A DNA stretch of 44,518 nt from positions 52,353 through 96,870 of the forward strand of contig DEPD01000118.1 in NCBI GenBank assembly GCA_002358575.1. Direction: 5' to 3'. Position 1 is the first letter of the stretch. Each line of letters opens with the position of its first letter. The notes beneath the pieces were generated by a model. That model made no database searches. It was not told the DNA's origin and was given only the letters and a program-made list of their open reading frames with translations. The position numbers and the translations under genes were made by a program. The stretch comes from Lachnospiraceae bacterium UBA3401. GTDB taxonomy: Bacteria; Bacillota; Clostridia; Lachnospirales; Lachnospiraceae. Positions 35,640 to 42,550 of this stretch are shown one piece after another.

Positions 35640-36717
35640 GGAAAAGAGAAAAGTCTATATCGCAGGTGCACATTCCAGAGGTAGGACGCTACGCGTCTAT
35701 TTGGAATACCTTTATCCGGAGGTTGAGGTAGTAGCTTTTCTGGTGGATGATATGTCGGAGAATGCAGAGACCGCGGACGATTTGCCGGTACAGCTGATTG
35801 GACAGGGATTACATACGGAGTATCCAGTTTATTTAGGGATGCGCGGAGCAAATCACGAAAAAGTAACGGACGAGCTGCTGGAGGTGGGGATGCATAAGAT
35901 TATCCCAGTAACGGTGGAGTTGGATAGGCAGCTTCGTAACGAATATGTGCGCAGATATGCGCAGAACAGGGGCAGGCTATTTTTTATGATAGATGAATTG
36001 TCCGCAAGGAATAAAAATATGCAGGAAAAAACAGCTGGAATTTACGTGGCATGTTCTATTTATGATAAGCCGTTACAGGATAGTTATACATTTATAAAAG
36101 AAGAGCTATCCCTGCAGGTGGGAGCTGCTTTAACAAGGGAAAGAATATCAGCGGATGCGATTCCAGATTATGAGGGGGAGAATATTTCTGACAGGAATAA
36201 GCAGTTTTGTGAACTTACGGGGCTTTACTGGATCTGGAAGAATGCCTGCGAGGACTATGTGGGACTGGTGCATTACAGACGGCACTTTCTGCTGCCAGAT
36301 AATTGGCTGGAACGGATGATAGGAAATCGGATTGATGTACTCTTGCCTGTACCGTTATATGTTGCGCCAAACATTGCGGAGAACTATAAAGAGAGGCATA
36401 TTGCGTCAGACTGGGAATATCTGATGGAATATTTTAAGAAAAAACTTTCGAAAGAATATGAAGTAGCTGAACAGATTTTTAGCGGAAACCTGTATTATCC
36501 TTGCAACATGTTCATTGCACGAAAAGAGGTGCTGGATCAGCTTTGCGAATGGATGTTTCCTATCCTCTTTGCAGTGGCGAAGCATGGGGGAGAAAAGAAA
36601 GATTCTTATCTGAATCGTTATCCTGGCTTTATCTCAGAGCGGCTGATTACTTATTTCTTTGAGAGCCATATGGAGAAATACAGGGTGGCGTATGCCAATA
36701 AGAATTTTTTAAGATAG
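35632..36717 (+). CDS. DUF4422 glycosyltransferase-like protein with N-terminal Rossmann module
   Basis: A 361-residue fusion. Residues ~5-100 are the recurring module (VYIAGAHSRGRTLRVYL, then VVAFLVDDMSENA). Residues ~130-360 match DUF4422 (ENISDRNKQFCELTGLYWIWKN split by short loops, GLVHYRRHFLLP, YYPCNMFIARKEVLDQL). DUF4422 proteins occur in capsule and O-antigen clusters and are thought to be glycosyltransferases. It is the last glycosyltransferase-like gene of the run. Confidence 0.82.
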   Translation: MSEEKRKVYIAGAHSRGRTLRVYLEYLYPEVEVVAFLVDDMSENAETADDLPVQLIGQGLHTEYPVYLGMRGANHEKVTDELLEVGMHKIIPVTVELDRQLRNEYVRRYAQNRGRLFFMIDELSARNKNMQEKTAGIYVACSIYDKPLQDSYTFIKEELSLQVGAALTRERISADAIPDYEGENISDRNKQFCELTGLYWIWKNACEDYVGLVHYRRHFLLPDNWLERMIGNRIDVLLPVPLYVAPNIAENYKERHIASDWEYLMEYFKKKLSKEYEVAEQIFSGNLYYPCNMFIARKEVLDQLCEWMFPILFAVAKHGGEKKDSYLNRYPGFISERLITYFFESHMEKYRVAYANKNFLR

Positions 36718-36764
36718 TATAATTGAAGTATACAGATGGAAACAATTAAGACAATATTAGGAAT

Positions 36765-36913
36765 ATGCGTTGGTTAGAATGGCTAGAAAGAAATTACAGA
36801 TATAACATAATATACGTCTAGATAAATTGGAAGACTTGAGTGACCAGATAGAAGAGCTGTGTGATCAGGTAGAAGGTTTGACGAGACAGATTTTTAACAT
36901 GAAATTTGCTTAA
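36765..36913 (+). pseudogene. Degenerate small coding remnant ending in a coiled coil
   Basis: An ATG at 36765 opens 18 codons (MRWLEWLERNYRYNIIYV) to a stop at 36819. In a different frame, codons from 36806 to the stop at 36911-36913 read RLDKLEDLSDQIEELCDQ and on to NMKFA, a clear coiled-coil pattern. A shift near 36806-36818 would join both parts into a ~48-residue C-terminal tail. This resembles the end of a lost glycosyltransferase gene. No intact upstream part is seen. Confidence 0.4.
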
Positions 36914-36935
36914 AAATATTTATTTGGAGGAACTC

Positions 36936-37619
36936 ATGAATTTCGAATTAACGGCATCAATGATGTGCGCCAACTATGGAAATCTGGAAAAAGAGGTAAA
37001 GGATTTAGAGACTGGCGGTATCGATTCCTTTCATATCGACATTATGGATGGCAGATATGTGCCAAATTTTGCCATGTCCTTAAATGATATGTCATATATA
37101 GCGTCAGCGGCAAAGAAACCGTTAGATGTGCATCTTATGATTGAACACCCAAACAATAACATACATATTTTTTTGGAAAAGCTGCGCAAGGGGGACACGG
37201 TGTATATCCATCCGGAAGCAGAGTACCATCCATCTACCACTTTGCAGAAAATCATTAATGCGGGCATGGTGCCAGGTATTGCTATCAATCCGGGAACCAG
37301 TATTGAAACAGTCATGGAAATGCTTGTGATTGTGAAGAAAGTGCTTGTGATGTCAGTGAATCCTGGAAACGCAGGACAGATGTACCTGCCATATGTTGGA
37401 AAAAAAATAAACAAGCTGCTCTTGCTCAAGGAAGAGATGCATTTCAAGGCATATTGGGATGGAGCATGCAGTGCAGACAAAATCCTGCAGTTTGCGCCAA
37501 AAGGGATGGATGGTTTTGTGCTGGGAACCACCATACTTTTCGGGAAAAGCAAACCCTACGGTGAGACAATAAAAGAGATACGTGATTACGGCAGAAATAT
37601 GAAATCGAAAAGAGATTAG
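36936..37619 (+). CDS. Ribulose-phosphate 3-epimerase family protein
   Basis: A 227-residue TIM-barrel epimerase. The conserved metal and catalytic residues are present in HIDIMDGRYVPNF and DVHLMIEHP, and the phosphate-binding C-terminus has YWDGACSADKI and GFVLGTTILF. Sequence drift from housekeeping Rpe (ASMMCANYG in place of the usual SILSADF) suggests a specialised paralogue. It is followed by a cytidylyltransferase, so it may provide a pentulose phosphate for a CDP-activated unit. The ATG with GGAGG at 36926-36930 is preferred over an earlier in-frame start at 36906. Confidence 0.85.
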   Translation: MNFELTASMMCANYGNLEKEVKDLETGGIDSFHIDIMDGRYVPNFAMSLNDMSYIASAAKKPLDVHLMIEHPNNNIHIFLEKLRKGDTVYIHPEAEYHPSTTLQKIINAGMVPGIAINPGTSIETVMEMLVIVKKVLVMSVNPGNAGQMYLPYVGKKINKLLLLKEEMHFKAYWDGACSADKILQFAPKGMDGFVLGTTILFGKSKPYGETIKEIRDYGRNMKSKRD

Positions 37620-37639
37620 AATATGTGGAGACATAACTG

Positions 37640-38359
37640 ATGAATGTAGCGATAATCCTGGCGGGTGGAACGGGAACCCGTATGGGGCTTGAAATTCCGA
37701 AACAGTATTATGAGGTAAACGGAAAAGCTGTTATCTCGTATTGTTTACATACTTTTCTTACGCATGAGAAAATTGACGCGGTGCAGATTGTAGCAGATGG
37801 AATGTGGCAGGAGTATATCATGCATCAACTTTCTGTCTTGCCGAACAGGGAAAAATTCAAAGGTTTTTCTGTACCGGGAGAAAACAGGCAGCTATCGGTA
37901 TATCATGCGCTTACAGATATTCGTAAGTATGCGTTGGATGATGATTTCGTGATAGTCCATGACGCGGCGCGTCCATGCGTGTCGGCGGCTCAGATTTCAG
38001 ACTGCCTAAAGGCGACTGCAGGGCATGACGGCACGCTTCCCGTGCTTCCGATGAAGGATACCGTCTATCTCAGCGAAGATAAGAAGATAATATCTTCTTT
38101 ATTAGACAGAGGGAAAGTCTTTGCAGGGCAGGCGCCGGAAGTATTTCTGTTTGGCAGGTATTATGAGGCGAACAGAGCGCTTCTGCCGGATAAGATTTTA
38201 GAAATTAACGGTTCGGCGGAGCCTGCGATAATGGCAGGAATGGACATTGCCATGATATCAGGGGACGAAAGAAACTTTAAGATTACAACGGCAGCAGATT
38301 TAGAGCGTCTCCAGGAAATCGTGCAGAAAGGCGGATTAAACATAATCACTATATTATAA
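37640..38359 (+). CDS. IspD/TarI-type cytidylyltransferase
   Basis: A 239-residue CTP-dependent nucleotidyltransferase. NVAIILAGGTGTRMGLEIPK and the later KQYYEVNGKAVI give the signature loop. VIVHDAARPCVSA and PMKDTVYL are conserved in both IspD (methylerythritol pathway) and TarI (CDP-ribitol). The pairing with a pentulose-phosphate epimerase and the location at the end of a glycan operon favour a CDP-polyol or CDP-pentulose product over isoprenoid synthesis. No TarJ-type reductase is seen. It could supply the TagF-like first protein of the operon. Confidence 0.85.
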   Translation: MNVAIILAGGTGTRMGLEIPKQYYEVNGKAVISYCLHTFLTHEKIDAVQIVADGMWQEYIMHQLSVLPNREKFKGFSVPGENRQLSVYHALTDIRKYALDDDFVIVHDAARPCVSAAQISDCLKATAGHDGTLPVLPMKDTVYLSEDKKIISSLLDRGKVFAGQAPEVFLFGRYYEANRALLPDKILEINGSAEPAIMAGMDIAMISGDERNFKITTAADLERLQEIVQKGGLNIITIL

Positions 38360-38391
38360 AAAAAGAGAAAGGAATCCTTTCTCTTTTTTCT
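38358..38391. terminator. Terminator closing the glycan operon
   Basis: A near-perfect AT-flanked hairpin (AAAAAAGAGAAAGG paired with CCTTTCTCTTTTTT) starts at the stop codon of the cytidylyltransferase. It has A and T tracts on both sides, so it can work in both directions. Confidence 0.9.
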
Positions 38392-38497
38392 TGTCTGTGA
38401 ACATTTCTGTTCTGCATATTGTAGGAAACGACAAAACATTACAGGTTTTTATGATGTTTCCTCTTATTTTCGGACTGTTGAAGGACCTTATAGAATA

Positions 38498-38526
38498 TTG
38501 CAGATATGGTAATTCCATGATACAAT
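38498..38526 (+). promoter_or_regulatory. Promoter of the NYN-domain gene
   Basis: TTGCAG (38498-38503) and TACAAT (38521-38526) with a 17-bp spacer give a start near 38533, just before the leader hairpin. Confidence 0.6.
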
Positions 38527-38545
38527 GTTCCATAAGAACAGATAA

Positions 38546-38584
38546 GGAACTGTGAAAAAATAATTGATATTTTTTCATAGTTCC
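38546..38584 (+). promoter_or_regulatory. 17-bp leader hairpin before the NYN-domain gene
   Basis: GGAACTGTGAAAAAATA (38546-38562) and TATTTTTTCATAGTTCC (38568-38584) pair over 17 bp with one G-U, leaving a 5-nt loop. The hairpin lies between the promoter and the ribosome binding site. It has no T tract after it, so a regulatory or RNA-stability role fits better than termination. Confidence 0.55.
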
Positions 38585-38612
38585 TAATAAAATGAGAGGA
38601 ATATGCAGAAAT

Positions 38613-39251
38613 ATGAACTATTATTTTATTGACTATGAAAATGTTCATGCAGATGGTTTTATTGGAATAGAAAACCTGAGTGAAAATGACGTTATCTGTG
38701 TGATGTATACAGAACAGAGCAAGACATTTTCGCTGGAGTTGGTGGAGAAGATTGTAAGGCAGAGGGCAAGATTGGAGTCCTATAAGGCGGGAACTGGCGC
38801 CAAAAATTCACTGGATTTTCAATTGGCGTCCTATTTAGGCTACATGATTGCAAAAGGGGATCGTGCGGAGGACTGCTTTTATATTGTATCACGGGATACA
38901 GGTTTTAATCATCTGGTTGATTTCTGGGCAGAGCGCAAGGTCAGAGTAAAAAGGATTGCGAATTTTGAAGATGGTGAGAAAGATTCTAAAACGGTGGTGC
39001 CTGTGGAGGAGCCAAAACGGAATGCAAAGGGCAAATCCAAAGTTTCTGATTCGAACAAAGCGACAAAGGAAGAACTTTTGCAGTATCTGACGGAGGAGGA
39101 ATATTCGGACAAGATACTTGAGATATTTAACAGCTACAAGACAAAAGTGGCAATTAACAATGGTCTTAGCAAAGAGTTTCGGGACAGTCAGAAGAGCAGT
39201 GCGATCTATAAAAAATTGAAAGTTCTCTTAAAAGAGAAGCATAAATCTTAA
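38613..39251 (+). CDS. NYN (PIN-like) domain putative ribonuclease
   Basis: A 212-residue protein. Residues 1-125 are a NYN domain: YYFIDYENVHADG carries the first acidic residues, NSLDFQLASYLGYMI the middle, and YIVSRDTGFNHLVDFW the third acidic motif. These domains cut RNA with metal. A Lys-rich linker follows (~125-145), then a helical C-terminal domain (EELLQYLTEEEYSDKILEIF). ATG 38613, which gives the usual MNYYFIDYENV start, is preferred over the in-frame ATG 38592. It is independent of the glycan operon. Confidence 0.82.
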   Translation: MNYYFIDYENVHADGFIGIENLSENDVICVMYTEQSKTFSLELVEKIVRQRARLESYKAGTGAKNSLDFQLASYLGYMIAKGDRAEDCFYIVSRDTGFNHLVDFWAERKVRVKRIANFEDGEKDSKTVVPVEEPKRNAKGKSKVSDSNKATKEELLQYLTEEEYSDKILEIFNSYKTKVAINNGLSKEFRDSQKSSAIYKKLKVLLKEKHKS

Positions 39252-39279
39252 AACATGTTGAAATTGGACAAGACATCCA

Positions 39280-39308
39280 ATGACAATTTAGAAAAATTCA
39301 GGTATGAT
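39280..39308 (+). promoter_or_regulatory. Promoter of the XRE-type gene
   Basis: ATGACA (39280-39285) and TATGAT (39303-39308) are 17 bp apart. The -10 region is part of a short direct repeat GGTATGATAA at 39301-39310 and 39312-39321, so a second overlapping -10 is possible. Confidence 0.55.
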
Positions 39309-39352
39309 AATGGTATGATAAGATTAAAGTACAGTAGGGAGGCTGTAAATGT

Positions 39353-39679
39353 ATGAGCGATAAGATCTTTTCTTCTCTTGACATGATAATGACAGGGCAG
39401 ATATTGAAAAATAAGATAAGAAAGTGCGGTTATACAGTGCGGGAGATTCAGAAACTGCTGCATTTGTCCTGCCCGCAGCCAATTTATAGGTGGATGCGAG
39501 GATGCACTATGCCATCACTTGACAATTTATATGTGTTAAGCTCGATTTTAGGAACGCATATGGAAGATTTGCTACTGCCAAAACAAGATGAGGTATGGCT
39601 GATTCAATGGGGGGAGAATCAGCAGGAATGCCGCCGTCTAAGAACATATAAACAGCGAAAAGAACAGCTATTTAAATGA
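39353..39679 (+). CDS. Small XRE-type helix-turn-helix protein
   Basis: A 108-residue probable DNA-binding protein. KKIRKCGYTV-like spacing is seen as LKNKIRKCGYTVREIQKLL, then PQPIYRWMRGCTMPSLDNLY and LSSILGTHMEDLLL, the standard XRE/Cro fold over residues 15-75. GGGAGG lies 10 nt before the ATG. It is followed 13 bp later by an acetyltransferase gene that is probably co-transcribed. Its target is unknown. Confidence 0.82.
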   Translation: MSDKIFSSLDMIMTGQILKNKIRKCGYTVREIQKLLHLSCPQPIYRWMRGCTMPSLDNLYVLSSILGTHMEDLLLPKQDEVWLIQWGENQQECRRLRTYKQRKEQLFK

Positions 39680-39692
39680 GGGAACAGAACAT

Positions 39693-40421
39693 ATGGAAAC
39701 AGAGCATGAAGTCATAATTACAGAAAATGCGGAAGCTGCTCAGTATTATGCTGCGAATCAAATTCCTTATGTTGTCTGGCTCAATGAAAGGAACAGAAAC
39801 CAGCATTTTCCAAGCGGTGCTTACTGTGTTGAGAGGTTAAGTGACATTGACGCGCAGTATCTTGACAGGGTGTACAGGCGCGTAAAAGGGATTCCTTGGG
39901 ATATTACAGAGACGCCGCGCTTGCGGATTCGTGAGATAACAGTTGCAGATGTGCCACAGTTGTATGAGCTATACCGCGATGCAAGTATTACACAGTTTAT
40001 GGAACCGCTTTTTGCGGAACCAGAACAGGAGATTCTCTATACCAAAGAGTATATCAAGAATATTTATGGATTTTATGGCTATGGTATGTGGGTGATTGAA
40101 AGCAAGGAAAATGGGAAGGTTATGGGAAGAGCTGGTCTGGAATACAAGGAGGGTTTTAACGGTTTGGAGCTGGGATTTATGCTGGGAGTAGCATATCAGC
40201 ATAAAGGTTTTGCGTATGAGGCATGCAGTGCCATACTTTCTTATGGGATTACAGAGCTGGAACAGAGGACATATTGTTCTTTTGTTGACAAGGACAATAA
40301 AGCATCCATTCGACTGTGCGAGCGGCTGGGATTTGAACAGCATGGAAAAGTGCTGGTGCATAATTTCGACGGTTTGATGGTAGAGAAGGAATATTTGCAG
40401 TATGAGTATCATGCAGATTAA
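39693..40421 (+). CDS. GNAT family N-acetyltransferase
   Basis: A 242-residue protein. The C-terminal ~165 residues are a RimJ/RimL-like GNAT domain (RLRIREITVADVPQLYELY, GLELGFMLGVAYQHKGFAYEA with the acetyl-CoA loop, and NKASIRLCERLGFEQHG). The N-terminal ~70 residues form an extra domain not recognised with certainty. The start ATG is only weakly supported by GAGGGAAC upstream. The substrate is unknown. Confidence 0.85.
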   Translation: METEHEVIITENAEAAQYYAANQIPYVVWLNERNRNQHFPSGAYCVERLSDIDAQYLDRVYRRVKGIPWDITETPRLRIREITVADVPQLYELYRDASITQFMEPLFAEPEQEILYTKEYIKNIYGFYGYGMWVIESKENGKVMGRAGLEYKEGFNGLELGFMLGVAYQHKGFAYEACSAILSYGITELEQRTYCSFVDKDNKASIRLCERLGFEQHGKVLVHNFDGLMVEKEYLQYEYHAD

Positions 40422-40537
40422 ACAAAAATTAGGGAAAACTATTTTACATATCCGTTGCTATAGTGCACAAAACGAGCGATATAACATACAGAAGTGCATT
40501 TTTCGTGCGCAATTTCAAACAGCATACAATAAAATAT

Positions 40538-40566
40538 TTGACAGGATAAAAGCGAAGTGGTAATAT
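40538..40566 (+). promoter_or_regulatory. Promoter upstream of the Amt-PII gene
   Basis: TTGACA (40538-40543) and TAATAT (40561-40566) with a 17-bp spacer, a near-consensus promoter with an expected start near 40573. Confidence 0.7.
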
Positions 40567-40580
40567 ATGTCATATGAAGC

Positions 40581-40619
40581 AAAGGTGCTACGGGAGATAC
40601 TCCCAGAGCACCTTTTTTT
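40581..40619 (+). terminator. Terminator hairpin in the amt leader (possible attenuator)
   Basis: AAAGGTGCT (40581-40589) pairs with AGCACCTTT (40607-40615), an inner GGGAG/CTCCC stem adds stability, and a run of seven T follows. It begins only ~8 nt after the predicted start site and 60 bp before the ribosome binding site, so full transcription of amt would need readthrough. A second repeat TTGTATC/GATACAA (40635-40652) lies between it and the AGGAGG. Confidence 0.65.
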
Positions 40620-40681
40620 CGTCTTATAGATATTTTGTATCTGATGATACAAGGCACAAGAAAAAAGAGGAGGAGTTTATT

Positions 40682-42478
40682 ATGACAGAATTACAGGGAT
40701 TGCTAGAGGCCGTAAACAGTGAGATTTATGGCGTATGGTTTTTGATTGGCGCTGCGTTGGTATTCTGGATGCAGGCGGGCTTTGCAATGGTAGAGGCAGG
40801 TTTTACCAGGGCAAAAAATACAGGGAACATCATTATGAAAAATCTAATGGATTTCTGTATTGGTACATGTACTTTTATTGTGATTGGATTTGGATTGCTG
40901 CTGGGCGAGGACTTGATGGGTTTTATTGGAAAGCCTGGATTTGATATTTTTACAAGTTATGCTGATTTTGACTGGTCAAATTTTGTGTTTAACTTGGTAT
41001 TCTGCGCCACCACGGCAACCATTGTCTCTGGGGCAATGGCAGAGCGCACTAAATTTCTCTCTTACTGTGTGTATTCCGGTGTAATTTCCGCGTTGATTTA
41101 TCCAGTTGAAGCACATTGGATTTGGGGTGGAGGCTGGCTTGCACAAATGGGATTTCATGATTTTGCAGGCTCCTGCGCAATACATATGGTGGGTGGTATA
41201 AGCGCTTTGATTGGCGCTAAGATGTTAGGACCGCGCATTGGTAAATTCACAAAAGATAAACAGGGAAACATCACAAAAGTAAATGCATTTCCGGGACATA
41301 ATCTTACCATAGGCGCGCTTGGTGTCTTTATTCTCTGGCTTGGCTGGTATGGATTTAATGGTGCAGCAGCGGTTAGTTTGCCAGAACTTGGTTCCATTTT
41401 TGTGACGACAACGATATCTCCGGCAATCGCCACAGTCGTGTGTATGGTATTCACTTGGGTAAAGTATGGAAAGCCAGATATTTCCATGTGTCTAAACGCA
41501 TCACTTGCAGGGCTTGTGGCAATCACGGCAGGCTGCGATGTGACAGATGCGTTCGGTTCGATAGTGATTGGTGCTGTAGCAGGACTTTTGGTAGTGTTTG
41601 GTGTATGGTTTCTGGATTATAAGCTGCATATTGATGATCCTGTGGGTGCTGTGGCAGTTCATTGTCTTAACGGAATTTGGGGGACGATTGCTGTCGGATT
41701 GTTTGCGACAGACACAGCGCCAGCATTTGCAAGAGGATATGGTGACGGCATAGAGTTTGGTGCAAACCAGATTTGCGGGACCGGGCTTTTCTATGGCGGC
41801 GGTTTAAAACTGTTGGGAATGCAGTTTGTCGGAATGGTCTGTGTGATTCTTTGGACAGTGATCACTATCACAATTACTTTTCTGGTTATCAAGGCAATTT
41901 TGGGTCTTCGTGTCAGCGAGGAGGAAGAAATTATCGGTCTGGATGCCACAGAACACGGACTGCCGTCTGCCTATGCAGGATTTTCTATGATGGATATCTC
42001 CAACAGTATGATTATGGAGGAGAACGAGAATACACAGCTTGGCGCAGAGAACTATGAGGAGGCCACAGAGGCACAGAAAAATGCGGCGGTTAAGGTTTCG
42101 CAGGTGCCCATGTCTTCGGTTTCCGGTATTTATAAGATAGTTATTATTGCGAAACTATCCAGATATGATGTGCTGCGCAAGGCAATGAACGATATTGGCG
42201 TGACAGGCATGACAGTGACACAAGTTATGGGGTGCGGCATTCAGAAGGGTGCAGGCGAGAAATACCGCGGCGCAGAGATTGACGCGACATTGCTTCCTAA
42301 AGTAAAAGTTGAGGTTGTGGTGTCAACAATCCCAGTGGCAAAAGTGATAGAATCTGCTAAGAAAGTGCTTTACACAGGACATATCGGTGACGGAAAGATT
42401 TTTGTATATAATGTGGATAAAGTGGTAAAAATCCGTACAGGAGAAGAGGATATGGCAGCACTTGCAGATGTGGAATAG
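40682..42478 (+). CDS. amt: Ammonium transporter fused to a PII signalling domain
   Basis: A 598-residue fusion. Residues 1-~425 are an Amt/AmtB channel with about 11 membrane helices; the two pore histidines are in GSCAIHMVGG and AVHCLNGIWG. After a linker, residues ~480-598 are a GlnB/GlnK domain (SGIYKIVIIAKLSRYDVLRKA, the T-loop EKYRGAEID with its Tyr, and YTGHIGDGKIFV). In separate form PII plugs the channel in response to 2-oxoglutarate and nucleotides; here it is tethered. Separate Amt and GlnK genes are more usual. ATG 40682 with GAGGAGGAG is the start; the longer open frame from 40574 lies in the leader. Confidence 0.95.
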   Translation: MTELQGLLEAVNSEIYGVWFLIGAALVFWMQAGFAMVEAGFTRAKNTGNIIMKNLMDFCIGTCTFIVIGFGLLLGEDLMGFIGKPGFDIFTSYADFDWSNFVFNLVFCATTATIVSGAMAERTKFLSYCVYSGVISALIYPVEAHWIWGGGWLAQMGFHDFAGSCAIHMVGGISALIGAKMLGPRIGKFTKDKQGNITKVNAFPGHNLTIGALGVFILWLGWYGFNGAAAVSLPELGSIFVTTTISPAIATVVCMVFTWVKYGKPDISMCLNASLAGLVAITAGCDVTDAFGSIVIGAVAGLLVVFGVWFLDYKLHIDDPVGAVAVHCLNGIWGTIAVGLFATDTAPAFARGYGDGIEFGANQICGTGLFYGGGLKLLGMQFVGMVCVILWTVITITITFLVIKAILGLRVSEEEEIIGLDATEHGLPSAYAGFSMMDISNSMIMEENENTQLGAENYEEATEAQKNAAVKVSQVPMSSVSGIYKIVIIAKLSRYDVLRKAMNDIGVTGMTVTQVMGCGIQKGAGEKYRGAEIDATLLPKVKVEVVVSTIPVAKVIESAKKVLYTGHIGDGKIFVYNVDKVVKIRTGEEDMAALADVE

Positions 42479-42510
42479 AGATGATTGTTAATAAAGATGA
42501 TTGTTAATAA
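42479..42510. repeat. 16-bp tandem duplication after amt
   Basis: The unit AGATGATTGTTAATAA occurs twice back to back, starting at the stop codon of amt. It is probably a small replication slippage product. Confidence 0.8.
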
Positions 42511-42516
42511 AGATAT

Positions 42517-42547
42517 AAGAAAGAACCCTTAGCTAGGGTTCTTTCTT
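42517..42547. terminator. Bidirectional terminator between convergent genes
   Basis: AAGAAAGAACCCT (42517-42529) pairs with AGGGTTCTTTCTT (42535-42547) over 13 bp with a 5-nt loop. It sits between amt on the + strand and the HD-GYP gene on the - strand and can serve both. Confidence 0.9.
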
Positions 42548-42550
42548 GCG

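Noticed and set aside
36765..36913. A complete small coiled-coil protein gene
   Set aside because: The coiled-coil frame has no start codon or ribosome binding site of its own and the preceding ATG frame stops first.
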